Shown piece after piece: positions 27,349-36,026 of a stretch of DNA of 64,000 nt. The notes under the pieces were generated by a model, which was not told where the DNA came from, did no database searches, and worked only from the letters and a program-made list of their open reading frames with translations. The stretch covers positions 1-64,000 of the forward strand of contig JAEUJW010000058.1 in NCBI GenBank assembly GCA_016793465.1, given 5' to 3'. Source of the DNA: Myxococcales bacterium. GTDB taxonomy: Bacteria; Myxococcota; Polyangia; Nannocystales; Nannocystaceae. How positions within the stretch are numbered: position 1 is the first letter of the stretch; each line of letters begins with the position of its first letter. A program made the translations under genes and the position numbers.

Positions 27349-28311
27349 TCACCCGTTCGTCATCGCCGCGAGCCCGTCCTCGACCGAGATCACCGGCGTG
27401 TAGCCGAGCTCCGCCCGCGCCCGCCTGTCGTCGATCGTCACCGTCGACGACATCATCGAGATCGCGAACCGCGTCATCGGCGGCGCCCTTTTAATTTTAA
27501 AAAGTCGCCACGTCCCCTCGACGATCCGCGCCAGCGCCCGCGCCACGCCGCGCGGCACCGACCTCGTCCCGAGGTCCACGCCCTGCGTGCGCGCCAGCGC
27601 CGACAGGAACTCCCGCAGCGTGCGCTGACCGTCGTCGACCACGAAGTAGGCCCGCCCGCCCTCGCCGCGGGTCAGCGCGAGGAGCAGCGCGTGCACGAGG
27701 TTCGCCACGTGCGTGGTCGACGTGCGCGCCGCGCCGCCCCCGAGCCACGCGAAGCTGCCCGCCCTCGCCATTTTAATGATTGTCGGCAGCACGCTGGTGT
27801 CCCGCGGCCCCCACACGAAGCGCGGGCGGATCGACAGCGCGCGAAACCCCGGCGCGTCGGCGGCGAGCACCCGCCGCTCCGCCTCCGCCTTGGTCTCGCT
27901 GTACAGGAACCGCTGGTGCGCAGGGTAGGGCGCCGTCTCGTCGACATCGATCAGATCCTCGCCGACGAACAGGGCCGCCTCGGTGCCGACGTGGATGAAC
28001 CGCCGCACCCCCGCCGCGCGCGCCGCCTGCAGCAGGTCGCTCGTGCCCTCGACGTTGGCCCGCCAGAACTGCTCGCGCGTGCCCCACTCCTCGACGAACG
28101 CCGCCGCGTGGATCACCGCGTCGACGCCCGCGAGCAGCTCCGGGCCGATCGACCCCAGCTCCCCGCGCGCCGCCATGGCCCCGAGCGCCTCGACCTGCTG
28201 CGCCGCCCGGTCCGACCGCGCCAGCGCCCGCACCGTGTGCCCCTCGCGCACCAGCGCCTCGATCAAATGTCCGCCGACGAAACCGGAGCCGCCCGTCACG
28301 AAGACCTGCAT
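27349..28311 (-). CDS. NAD(P)-dependent epimerase/dehydratase, 3-beta-HSD/NSDHL-like
   Basis: A 320-residue extended short-chain dehydrogenase. The nucleotide loop is GGSGFVGG at residues 7-14, and the active-site Tyr and Lys are in YSETK near residue 140, followed by SIRPRFVWGPRD. The overall pattern resembles 3-beta-hydroxysteroid dehydrogenase and NSDHL, which oxidise the sterol 3-OH during C-4 demethylation. Next to a di-iron hydroxylase this fits sterol or related lipid modification, though many such enzymes act on other substrates. It is 88 bases upstream of the small peptide gene. Two stretches (IIKM and LFKIK) use rare A/T-ending codons. Confidence 0.85.
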   Translation of the reverse strand: MQVFVTGGSGFVGGHLIEALVREGHTVRALARSDRAAQQVEALGAMAARGELGSIGPELLAGVDAVIHAAAFVEEWGTREQFWRANVEGTSDLLQAARAAGVRRFIHVGTEAALFVGEDLIDVDETAPYPAHQRFLYSETKAEAERRVLAADAPGFRALSIRPRFVWGPRDTSVLPTIIKMARAGSFAWLGGGAARTSTTHVANLVHALLLALTRGEGGRAYFVVDDGQRTLREFLSALARTQGVDLGTRSVPRGVARALARIVEGTWRLFKIKRAPPMTRFAISMMSSTVTIDDRRARAELGYTPVISVEDGLAAMTNG

Positions 28312-28531
28312 GCCCGACTTGTAGCCCGTCCGCGGCGCGCGCGGGAGCCGAGAAAGCTTTCAATCGTGGGCCGTGGCCGGCGCGACTCGCTCGTCGCCGC
28401 GGCCCCGCGTTATCCCCGGTGCTGGACCCGGTTCATCGCCGGCGCCATCGCGGTCGAACGGCCGCAGACCCGGCCGCACCACCCGCAGCGAGGCTTGTGC
28501 CGCGGAGCGTGAACCCGCATCCTCGGTGGCC

Positions 28532-29563
28532 ATGACCGCCAAGAAGACCCCCGCGAAGAAGGCGACCAAGCAAGCCGCGGCCGAGCAGGCCGCGAAGAAG
28601 ACGACCAAGAAGGCGAGCGCGAAGAAGGCGACCAAGAAGGCCGCCGCGAAGAAGACCGCCGCGAAGAAGGCGAGCAAGAAGACCGCCGCGAAGAAGGCCG
28701 CCGCGAAGAAGGCGAGCAAGAAGACCGCCGCGAAGAAGGCGACCAAAAAGACCGCCGCCAAGCGGACCCCGAAGCCGCCCGCGCCGAAGAAGAGCAGCAA
28801 GAGGGCCGCGCAGCCCGCCGCGGACGAGGCCGCGAACACGAGCCCCGCGGCCCCGCCGGCCCCGCCCGTCGAGCCGCCCGAGCCCACTGTCGGCGACAAG
28901 TACAGCGTGCTCAAGGCCGACTACCGCCGCAAGCCCGCGGCCGACGCGATCAACCGCATCGGCGGCCAGCCGATCGGCGTCGACGCCGGCACCTGGCCGC
29001 GCCGGGAGGGCAAGCCGATGCACCACGTCCTGACCATCGACCTGAAGGACCACCCGGTCATCGTCCCCCAGCGCTTCCGCGCGCTCGCGCTGTTCATCAG
29101 CAACCCGGGCAGCCACGAGGCCTACTCCGCCTCGAACAACCACGCCCGCGTGATCCTGCTGACCGAGGACGACATCAAGAAGGGCGTGCCCGAGTTCCCC
29201 GCCGACCTCGACCAGAGCGCGGGCCTGAAGGCCGGCGGCCTGCGCTTCGAGAGCGCCGCCGAGCTGACCAGGAAGAAGCTCTACCAGGAGTCCTTCGCCG
29301 GCGACGACCCGATCTGGCTACAGGGCGAGGAGGGCTACGACGACTACGACGACTACGACGACGACGGCGACGACGGCGAGGGCGACGAGGGCGACGACGC
29401 GGGCGACGACGAGGGCCACGGCGACGAGGTCGAGGACCGCGGCCCGCCGGTCCCGCACATGTTCGTCCTGCAGTTCGACGAGCGCCTGGTCCCCGGGATC
29501 AACCTCGGCGACATGGGCATCATGTACGTGTTTAGCGACTCGGCCTGGTTCCAGTGCCACTGA
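28532..29563 (+). CDS. Histone-H1-like Lys/Ala tail fused to a DUF1963-like domain
   Basis: A 343-residue protein. Residues 1-90 are almost only Lys, Ala, Thr and Ser in repeats of KKTAAKKA, as in histone H1-like DNA-binding tails. A Pro/Ala linker follows. From about 115 a globular domain begins (KYSVLKADYRRKP), runs through LTIDLKDHPVIVPQRFRALAL and ends MFVLQFDERLVPG and NLGDMGIMYVF, which resembles DUF1963 (YwqG-like). A very acidic Asp/Glu/Gly insert sits near 265-305. The start ATG 28532-28534 opens the Lys-rich part directly. I know of no described role for this combination; the basic tail suggests nucleic-acid binding. Confidence 0.75.
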   Translation: MTAKKTPAKKATKQAAAEQAAKKTTKKASAKKATKKAAAKKTAAKKASKKTAAKKAAAKKASKKTAAKKATKKTAAKRTPKPPAPKKSSKRAAQPAADEAANTSPAAPPAPPVEPPEPTVGDKYSVLKADYRRKPAADAINRIGGQPIGVDAGTWPRREGKPMHHVLTIDLKDHPVIVPQRFRALALFISNPGSHEAYSASNNHARVILLTEDDIKKGVPEFPADLDQSAGLKAGGLRFESAAELTRKKLYQESFAGDDPIWLQGEEGYDDYDDYDDDGDDGEGDEGDDAGDDEGHGDEVEDRGPPVPHMFVLQFDERLVPGINLGDMGIMYVFSDSAWFQCH

Positions 29564-29566
29564 CCG

Positions 29567-30304
29567 CTACGGCGGCGCGCACGCGAGGGCGTGCAGGGCC
29601 ACGCCCTCGCCGTAAATTTTGTGCTCGGGGAAGCGCTCGCGCAGCTGCTCCTCGAGCTTGCGGCCGATCCGCCAGCTCGCGCGCTCGTTCTGCCGCACGA
29701 TCGTCATCGCGTTGCCCCCGCGGGTCCTGCGTAGTGCGTCGACGAGGCCCGCGCCGCCGCTCGCCAGCCAGTCCTGCAGGTCGACCGTCGCCGCGGGGAT
29801 CTGCCCGCACGACTGCCACGCCCCCGCGATCGGCTCGCTGCGGTAACAGCAGTGGTTGATCACCCCGGTCTCGGTCGGCGCGCCGTCGATCTCGACCTCG
29901 AACACCGAGAACTGGTCGAGCAGCTTGCTCAGCACGTCCTGCCGGCGCAGCTGCTCCGTGCCCGCCGTCGTGCCCGTCTTCGCCGCCTCCTCGGCCGCCG
30001 CGCGCAGCTCGTTCATCAGCGTCTGCAGCTGGACCTGGCCGGCCTGCGCGTCCGCCAGCTGCGCGCGCGCCGCCTGCTCCGCCCGCTCGCTGGCGGCCTG
30101 GGCCTCGCGCAGCCGCTTCAGCTCCGCGGGGTCGACCGCCGGCGGCCGCGCGCGCAGCTCGGCCAGCTCCTGCTGCACCGCCGCGCTGGCCTGCGCCGAC
30201 TCGTCGAGCGACCTCTCTTGAATCGTCGCGAACACGAACAGCACGACCATGAAGATGTCGAGCAGCGGCAGCAGGTCGAGGTGGTGGCGGCGCCGGCGGT
30301 TCAC
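29567..30304 (-). CDS. ExbD/TolR/MotB-like membrane protein with coiled coil
   Basis: A 245-residue protein starting at GTG 30302-30304, which overlaps the stop of the upstream ExbB-like gene by four bases. The single membrane helix near the N-terminus carries the conserved acid of proton-channel partners (LLPLLDIFMVVLFVFA). A long Ala/Glu/Gln coiled coil (about 40-105) leads to a periplasmic domain with paired Cys (VINHCCYRSEP). The ExbB/ExbD, TolQ/TolR and MotA/MotB families use the proton gradient to do work across the envelope. No TonB, TolA or OmpA-type gene is present here. Confidence 0.75.
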   Translation of the reverse strand: MNRRRRHHLDLLPLLDIFMVVLFVFATIQERSLDESAQASAAVQQELAELRARPPAVDPAELKRLREAQAASERAEQAARAQLADAQAGQVQLQTLMNELRAAAEEAAKTGTTAGTEQLRRQDVLSKLLDQFSVFEVEIDGAPTETGVINHCCYRSEPIAGAWQSCGQIPAATVDLQDWLASGGAGLVDALRRTRGGNAMTIVRQNERASWRIGRKLEEQLRERFPEHKIYGEGVALHALACAPP

Positions 30305-30870
30305 GGCGTCGGCCCCTCGCCGCGCGCGCGCTCGAGGCCCTCGAGCAGGGCCTCGCGCACGTGCTGCGAGGCCCGCTCGAGCAGGCTCTCGCACGCGCCC
30401 GCGACCAGCGACAGGCCGATCGCCCCGATGAGCCCCCAGAAGGTGGTGCCGAGCGCCATCGGCAGGCGCGCCCGGAAGCCCTCGAGGTCGGTCGGGTCGG
30501 CGCTGACCAGCGCGAACACCGTGCCGAGGATGCCGAGGTGGACCGAGAGCTGGGCGAAGCGCTCGACCCAGCCGATGCGCTCGCTGAGCCCGATCAACGT
30601 GCGGGCCGCCGGCTCGACCGTCTGCCCGTGCATCAGCCGCGCGATCTCCTCGAACGACAGGTCGACCACCGGCGCCGACTCGAGGCGGCGCCGGATCGGG
30701 TGGTCCGCCGCCAGCTGCGCCCCGACCTTGCGCAGCACGATGAGGCCGCCGGTCAGCAGGTCGCGCTGACGGGCCGCCGCCCGCAGCCACACGATCGACA
30801 CGGCCCACATCGCCGCGACCGTGAGCACGACGAACACGCTGAAGGGGTCGAACAGGGCCTGCCAGAACAC
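30301..30870 (-). CDS. MotA/TolQ/ExbB-like proton channel subunit
   Basis: A 189-residue protein starting at GTG 30868-30870. It has membrane segments near residues 7-27 (VFVVLTVAAMWAVSIVWL), 108-128 (LSVHLGILGTVFALV) and 138-160 (ALGTTFWGLIGAIGLSLVAG); the last two match the conserved ExbB/TolQ/MotA pair. A cytoplasmic domain lies between the first and second. It overlaps the ExbD-like gene by four bases and follows the next gene by seven, so the three are one translational unit. It probably assembles with the ExbD-like protein into a proton-driven complex whose output is unknown. Confidence 0.78.
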   Translation of the reverse strand: MFWQALFDPFSVFVVLTVAAMWAVSIVWLRAAARQRDLLTGGLIVLRKVGAQLAADHPIRRRLESAPVVDLSFEEIARLMHGQTVEPAARTLIGLSERIGWVERFAQLSVHLGILGTVFALVSADPTDLEGFRARLPMALGTTFWGLIGAIGLSLVAGACESLLERASQHVREALLEGLERARGEGPTP

Positions 30871-30877
30871 GCGCCGC

Positions 30878-31243
30878 TCACTCCGAGAGCACCTGGATCT
30901 TGACCCCGCGGCCCTGCAGGCACGCGCGCAGCGCGTCGACCGTCCGCTGCGAGCCGACCGTCGCGTCGACGTCGGCCGCGCCCGCCGGCACGTCCTTGCA
31001 CACCGCGTCGCACGAGCGCGGCGCCGCCTCGCCCGCGAGCATGCACTGCTCGCCCTGCACGACGATGCGCACCTTGCCGCTCGCCTCGGCCGGCTCGTCG
31101 ACGGTCTTCGGCGCGCTCGCCCCGGGCGGCCCGCCGAACGGCAGACCCAGCCCCGCGAACCAATTGTTGAGATAGCCGGCCAGCGCGGCGACCCCTGCCA
31201 CGAGGACGGCCACGACTCCGACGCGGTTGCGACGCGCGCTCAT
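30878..31243 (-). CDS. Small anchored periplasmic protein of the ExbB/ExbD-like operon
   Basis: A 121-residue protein with an N-terminal membrane helix (VGVVAVLVAGVAALAGYL) and a periplasmic part with four Cys (EQCMLAG, RSCDAVCKD, RACLQG). The C-terminal strand-helix-strand order with GVKIQVLSE could be an ExbD-like periplasmic fold, but this is uncertain. ATG 31241-31243 was chosen because the upstream extension reads like non-coding sequence. It is the first gene of the three-gene operon and may be its load-bearing or sensing component. Confidence 0.65.
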   Translation of the reverse strand: MSARRNRVGVVAVLVAGVAALAGYLNNWFAGLGLPFGGPPGASAPKTVDEPAEASGKVRIVVQGEQCMLAGEAAPRSCDAVCKDVPAGAADVDATVGSQRTVDALRACLQGRGVKIQVLSE

Positions 31244-31596
31244 GCTCGCGACGATGACCGAAGCCGCCGCCGTGCGCAACCGACTCCGCGAGCTGTCCTT
31301 CGGAGCAGGTCCTGCGCATCACCTCGCAAGTTCGGCCGCGAGGAGGACTTGACCGCCGGTGGCAGTTCGTTCATCATGCCCGCCGTGTTCGTCCTGTTCT
31401 CCTAGCAGCCGCCGCGCTCGTACGCCGGTCTCGTGACGTCCGCGTGGATGTCCGTCCGTCTCGAGCGCGAGTCATGAGCTGCTGGTGCATTCGAGTCGTC
31501 GGCGCCGCGCCTTCGCGGCGTCGCCCCGCGGCGGCTTTCGGCCGACGCGGGCCGCGTCTGCATGGCCGCGAGGCCCGGCCTCGCCAGGAGAACCGA
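31244..31596. other. 353-base divergent intergenic region
   Basis: Space between the leftward ExbB/ExbD-like operon and the rightward PcfJ-like gene. I see no gene with coding character. Base composition is less GC-biased near 31310-31500, as expected for promoters. The sequence CTGTCCTTCGG at about 31281 resembles the recurrent CCTGTCC word. A good ribosome site (AGGAG, 31586-31590) precedes the PcfJ-like start. Confidence 0.4.
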
Positions 31597-32808
31597 ATGT
31601 CCGACACTGCCAGGTTTAACGACCACGCCCGGCGTTGCCTCGACCGTGAGATCCACGCCGGCTACGCCGCGCTCGACGCCTCGGCCCGCGTCGCCCTCGG
31701 CGCCCTCGTCGCCCACGTCCGCAGCTGCTCGTCATTACTGAAGATCGACCGCAGCGGCCGCTCGCCGGGCGTGCAGGCCCTCGTCAACCTCGCCCGCCAC
31801 CACGCCGAGTTCCGCGCCGACATCGCCGACTGGTCGGGCGGCGACGCCGGCGTGCACGCGCTGGTCGCCTCGCTCGCGCACCACCTGCTGGCGCGTTACC
31901 CGGTGCCGGCGGTCATGCACGCGGCGTGGTTCGGCGCCGACGAACCCTGCGACCGCGAGGCGCGGCGCTGGTGGATCGCCCACGCCGGCGGCCAGCCGCT
32001 GCGCGCGATCGAGGGCCTGCCGCTGCGGCTCACGAGGCGCATGGAGCGGATCTTCATCGACTCGCCGCACCACCTGCCGCTGCGCGCGGCCCTGCGGCGC
32101 GCCGAGCTGCTCGGCCTCGACGCCCCGCCGGACCTGGTCGACGCCGTGCTCGCCACCGACCTCGCCGTCGACCTCGAGCACGCCGAGTTCTGGCGCGGCG
32201 TGCTCCACTGGCTGATCCACCACTGGCCGAGCCTCGACCCCGCGCGCGTCGGTCCGCTCGTCGACTTCTTCTACGCCCGGCGGATCCGCTCGGTCGAGGT
32301 CATGACGCCCGGCGGGCCCATGCTTAAACCGCCGCCGGATCCGACGTTCTCGCTGGCGGGCCGGACCCCGCAGTCGGTCCAGCGCCTGCTCGCCGAGTGG
32401 CACGCCGAGCTCGCCGTGCGCCGCCACTCCGGGCGCACCTGGCGGGCCTGCGGCCTCGCCGGCCTCGAGTTCGCCGAGCCGCCGCGCGGCGACGAGGACG
32501 TGGCCGCGGTCTGGCGCATCGAGGAGCTGCTGCACAGCAGCGAGCTGCGCTTCGAGGGCCGCGTGCTCCACCACTGCGTGGCCAGCTACGAGTGGCGATG
32601 CCTGCGCGGCGACGCGAGCATCTGGTCGCTGCGCCGCCGGTCCGGCGACGGCCCGCCGCTGTCGACGTACACCATCGAGGTCGACCCGCGGTCGCGGCGG
32701 ATCGTGCAGATCCGCGGCCAGCGCAACTCGCGGGTGTCCGGCCTGCCGCAGCGCATCATCGCCGCGTGGGCCGAGCGCGAGCGCCTCGAGGTGACGACCA
32801 GCGCCTGA
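31597..32808 (+). CDS. PcfJ-like protein
   Basis: The 403-residue product ends in a PcfJ-type domain (about residues 300-385) with the recognisable order FEGRVLHHCVASYEWRCLRG, then SIWSLRR, STYTIEVD and RIVQIRGQRN. The N-terminal 300 residues are helical, with repeated HxxAEF and HWLIHHW segments that I cannot assign. PcfJ was named from Enterococcus conjugative plasmids, but chromosomal relatives are widespread and uncharacterised. ATG 31597 has an AGGAG ribosome site 7 bases upstream. No conjugation genes are nearby, so a mobile-element role is not supported. Confidence 0.72.
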   Translation: MSDTARFNDHARRCLDREIHAGYAALDASARVALGALVAHVRSCSSLLKIDRSGRSPGVQALVNLARHHAEFRADIADWSGGDAGVHALVASLAHHLLARYPVPAVMHAAWFGADEPCDREARRWWIAHAGGQPLRAIEGLPLRLTRRMERIFIDSPHHLPLRAALRRAELLGLDAPPDLVDAVLATDLAVDLEHAEFWRGVLHWLIHHWPSLDPARVGPLVDFFYARRIRSVEVMTPGGPMLKPPPDPTFSLAGRTPQSVQRLLAEWHAELAVRRHSGRTWRACGLAGLEFAEPPRGDEDVAAVWRIEELLHSSELRFEGRVLHHCVASYEWRCLRGDASIWSLRRRSGDGPPLSTYTIEVDPRSRRIVQIRGQRNSRVSGLPQRIIAAWAERERLEVTTSA

Positions 32809-33120
32809 AGTCCCGGCGCGCGCGTCCAACGAGCGCGCCCCGGCCGCGACCGCCGCCCCGCGCGATGGCCCCGCGGATCCTGAGCAGAGATCGCCGTGGG
32901 CGCCTCCGGGGCATGGGGCGCGGCACGCGTGCAAGGTGCGACGCGCAACAGGTCCGGGTCGACGCGGCGCTGCTCGTCGGCCACACCTTCCGCGGCGCCG
33001 ACGTGGCCCCGCCTGGCGGCGACACGCTCACGAGCTGCCGAGCGCGTCGGCCGTGAAGTACGGGCGATCCGGAGGTCGATCGACAGCCTCGTCGATCGAC
33101 CCCTCGGATCCCCTTGCCGG
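32809..33120. other. 312-base region between convergent genes
   Basis: Gap between the ends of the PcfJ-like gene and the leftward ABC-F gene. Open frames here have no typical codon bias and I see no convincing gene. The region is GC-rich throughout. No clear terminator hairpin was identified by eye. Confidence 0.35.
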
Positions 33121-34653
33121 TCAGACCAGCCGATGCCCGCCGCGTCCGTCGAGCGCGAGCACCCGGTCGACCCCGACGCCGTCGAGCAGCTCGCGGTCGT
33201 GGCTGGCGATCACCAGGCCGCCGGGCCACGCCCGCAGCGCGCGCTGCAACGCCGCCACCCCCACGAGGTCGAGCCCGTCGCTCGGCTCGTCGAGGATCAG
33301 CAGCTCGACCGTCGGTGTCTTATTAAACAGGCAGATCATCGCCGCCCGCACCCGCTCGCCCGGGCTGAGCGAGCGCAGCGGCCGCTCCGCGAGCGCGAGC
33401 GGGAACCGATGCGTCACCAGCAGGTCCGCGACGTCCGCCAGCGATCCGTGCATCTGCGCCTGCAAGCGCTCGACGAGGCTGTCGTCGGCGATCCAGTCGC
33501 TCGCGCCCTGGGTGATCGTCCCGATCCGCTCGCTGCGCCGACTCGCCGCCCCGCTCGTCGGTCGCCGCGCGCCCGTCATCACATTTAATAATGTGGTCTT
33601 GCCGGCGCCGTTGGGGCCGACGATCGCCAGCCGCTCGCGCCGCAGGCTCAGGTCGACCCCCGCGAACAGCGAGCGCTCGCCGATCTCTACCCCGACGTCC
33701 GCCAGCGTCACCGTCGGACGGCCGTCGGCCTCGGCGAGCTGCGGCGCCGCGAGCTCGAGCGGCAGCGTCACCGCCAGCGCGCGCCGGGTCGCCCGGGCCC
33801 ACGCGCGCGTCGCGGCGATGCGGTCCTCGCGGACCCTGGCCGCCCTGGCCTGGGTCACCTGCGCGTGGCTCCGCTTCATGTTGAGCCGCATGCGCGAGGT
33901 GCAGCGGTCGAGCTCGTGCAGCCGCCCGACGTTCTTCTTGCGCTCGCGTCGGCGGCGGATCGTCTCGTCGCGCCGCTCCTCGGCGTCGAGCGCGTTCAGG
34001 TTGCGCACGTACTGGCGCTCGCGCGCCTCGCCCTCCTCGGCGAGCCGCCGCTCGAGCGCCGCCAGCCCGCCGCTCACGTGGCTGCAGCCCGCCTCGGCGA
34101 CCACGAAGAAGTCGTCGAAGCGGCGCAGCAGCCCGCGGTGGTGCGACACCACGATCGCCCCGCGGTCCCACGCCTGCAGCCACGCGCACAGCCAGGCCAG
34201 CCCGGCCTCGTCGAGCCCCTCCGTGGGTTCGTCGAGCAGCAGCAGCTCGCCGCGCGACAGCTTCGCCGCCAGCAGCAGCAGCTTGCGCGCCTCGCCGCGG
34301 GAGTGCCGCGCCCCGACGAGCGCGGCCAGCGGCGGCAGCCCGACGTCGCCGAGCTCGCGCGCGAGTGACGGATCCTCGGCCTCGCGCGCGAGCAGCCACG
34401 CGAGCGCGGCCGCCGATTCTTCCGCCGTGGGGTCCTGCCGCACGAACACCGGCGCCACCCGCGACACCAGCGCGCCCGGCGAGGCCTCCGCCTCGCCCGC
34501 GAGGATGCGCAGCAGCGTGGTCTTGCCGACCCCGTTGCGGCCCACTAGCGCGACCTTCTCGCGCCCGAGCCGCAGCGAGAGCTCGCGGAACAGCGGCCGG
34601 CCCTCCGCGGTCGTGACGTTCAAGTGATTGAGTTCGACCAGCGACGCATGCAT
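33121..34653 (-). CDS. ABC-F family ribosomal ATPase
   Basis: A 510-residue protein with two ABC ATPase domains and no membrane part, as in ABC-F proteins. The first has VGRNGVGKTT and LLLLDEPTEGLD; the second VGPNGAGKTT, SLSPGERVR and LILDEPSDGLD. A charged linker of about 80 residues (ERRDETIRRRRERKKNVGR) joins them. ABC-F proteins act on the ribosomal E site; some protect against antibiotics, others relieve stalling. The start has a strong AGGAGG site and its ATG overlaps the TGA of the upstream HflX gene by one base (TGATG), so translation is coupled. The signature motif of the first domain is atypical (HSRGEARK). Confidence 0.85.
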   Translation of the reverse strand: MHASLVELNHLNVTTAEGRPLFRELSLRLGREKVALVGRNGVGKTTLLRILAGEAEASPGALVSRVAPVFVRQDPTAEESAAALAWLLAREAEDPSLARELGDVGLPPLAALVGARHSRGEARKLLLLAAKLSRGELLLLDEPTEGLDEAGLAWLCAWLQAWDRGAIVVSHHRGLLRRFDDFFVVAEAGCSHVSGGLAALERRLAEEGEARERQYVRNLNALDAEERRDETIRRRRERKKNVGRLHELDRCTSRMRLNMKRSHAQVTQARAARVREDRIAATRAWARATRRALAVTLPLELAAPQLAEADGRPTVTLADVGVEIGERSLFAGVDLSLRRERLAIVGPNGAGKTTLLNVMTGARRPTSGAASRRSERIGTITQGASDWIADDSLVERLQAQMHGSLADVADLLVTHRFPLALAERPLRSLSPGERVRAAMICLFNKTPTVELLILDEPSDGLDLVGVAALQRALRAWPGGLVIASHDRELLDGVGVDRVLALDGRGGHRLV

Positions 34654-36026
34654 CACCGCACCTCCTTCGCCGCCCGTTGCAGGCGCGTGATCACGTGGGA
34701 CGTCGCCTCGAGCGTCAGCACCACCCCGCGCTCGACCGCCTGCGACTCGACGACCCGGCACTCCGCGTACGCGCTCGCCAGCACCTGCGGCGCCGCGTAC
34801 GGCACGAACAATTTGGCCTGCCGGTGCTGCCTGCGAGCCGCCCCGATCAGGGTCGAGCGCAGGCGCTCGACCGCCGACGGATCGCGGCTCGAGACCACGA
34901 CCCACGGAGAGCCGCCGCTGATCGCCGCCAGCCGCACGGGGTCCGGCAGCGCCTCGACGCGGTCCACCTTATTAAAAATGTAGAGGCGAGGTGACGCGCC
35001 GGCGCCGAGCCGGGCGATCTGCGCCTCCGTCGTCCCGGCGTGCATCTCCCACTCGGGGTCCGACACGTCGATCACCACCGCGACCAGCGAGGCCTCGGAG
35101 ATCTCCGCCAGCGTCGACTCGAAGCTGGCCAGCAGGCGCGGCGGCAGGCGGCGGATGAAGCCGACCGAGTCGCTGAGGATCACGTCGCCGCCGTGGCGGG
35201 TGAGGGCGCGCGACGTGGTGTCGAGCGTCTCGAACGGCATGTCGCGGGCGGACAGGTCCGCCCCGGTCAGCGCGTTCATCAGCGACGTCTTGCCCGCGTT
35301 GGTGTAGCCCACGAGCACGACCCGGGCCGCCGCCCCGCGACCCTTGCGCTGGGTGTCGCCCGAGCGCACCAGCCGGGCGAACTGCTTGTGCAGCTCCGCC
35401 AGGCGCCCGTCGAGGCGGCGGGCCAGCAGCTCGGTGGCGGTCTCGCCGGGGCCGCGGGCCTTGGCCATGCCGCCGGTCTGCTGGTCCATGTCGAGCCCGA
35501 GCCCGCGGATCCGCGGCCGCAGGTACTCGAGGTGGGCGATCTCCACCTGGATCTTGGCCCGCCGCGTGCGGGCGTGCCGCGCGAACACATTTAAGATGAT
35601 CGCCTCGCGGTCGCACACGGCCATGCCGGCGACGTCCTCGAGGTTGCGGGCCTGCGAGGGGCTGAGCTCGGCGTCGACGACGAGCATGTCGGCGCCGCAC
35701 TCGTGCGCGCGGGCCGTCGCCTCGTTGGTCGCCCCGCGGCCGAGGTACGTCTTCGGGTCGGGGGTCGGCCGCCGCAGCGTCTCGTGGCCGACCACGCAGT
35801 CGCCCTGCGCCCGCACCAGCGCGAGGATCTCCGCCAGCTGGGCCTCGCGCTGCTCGTCGCCGTCCCACGCCCCCGCGCTCACCACGTAGCAGCGGTTCTG
35901 TCCGACCGACGACGTCTCGCGCCCGATGTGCCGGCGCGCCCAGCGTCCGACCAGCTGCTCGAGCTGACCGTCGTCCGCCAGGGGTACTTCATGATGTTCT
36001 TCGATGGCCTTCGATTGAAATTGCAT
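34653..36026 (-). CDS. hflX: HflX-type ribosome-associated GTPase
   Basis: A 457-residue HflX homologue. The N-terminal domain has DPKTYLGRGATNEA and DAELSPSQARNLED; the central region HARTRRAKIQVEIAHLEYLRPR; the GTPase domain has G1 GYTNAGKTS, the Thr of G2 in ETLDTTSR, G3 DSVGFI and G4 FNKVD. HflX splits stalled or idle 70S ribosomes and in some bacteria gives macrolide-lincosamide tolerance. Pairing with ABC-F in one operon supports a ribosome-rescue or antibiotic-response unit. ATG 36024-36026 has a GGGAGG site. Phe-Asn-Lys in the G4 motif is coded TTT AAT AAG. Confidence 0.9.
   Translation of the reverse strand: MQFQSKAIEEHHEVPLADDGQLEQLVGRWARRHIGRETSSVGQNRCYVVSAGAWDGDEQREAQLAEILALVRAQGDCVVGHETLRRPTPDPKTYLGRGATNEATARAHECGADMLVVDAELSPSQARNLEDVAGMAVCDREAIILNVFARHARTRRAKIQVEIAHLEYLRPRIRGLGLDMDQQTGGMAKARGPGETATELLARRLDGRLAELHKQFARLVRSGDTQRKGRGAAARVVLVGYTNAGKTSLMNALTGADLSARDMPFETLDTTSRALTRHGGDVILSDSVGFIRRLPPRLLASFESTLAEISEASLVAVVIDVSDPEWEMHAGTTEAQIARLGAGASPRLYIFNKVDRVEALPDPVRLAAISGGSPWVVVSSRDPSAVERLRSTLIGAARRQHRQAKLFVPYAAPQVLASAYAECRVVESQAVERGVVLTLEATSHVITRLQRAAKEVR

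Noticed and set aside
28545..28800. Assembly artefact in the Lys/Ala-repeat region
   Set aside because: The repeats vary in codon order, remain in frame and are followed by a globular domain, so a genuine H1-like tail is more likely.
29567..31243. A Zorya-type (ZorAB) defence locus
   Set aside because: ZorA/ZorB have MotA/MotB-like parts, but the long ZorA tail, ZorB OmpA domain and the ZorC/D/E genes are absent here.
31597..32808. An integrative conjugative element based on the PcfJ-like gene
   Set aside because: No relaxase, coupling protein, integrase or direct repeats were seen nearby.
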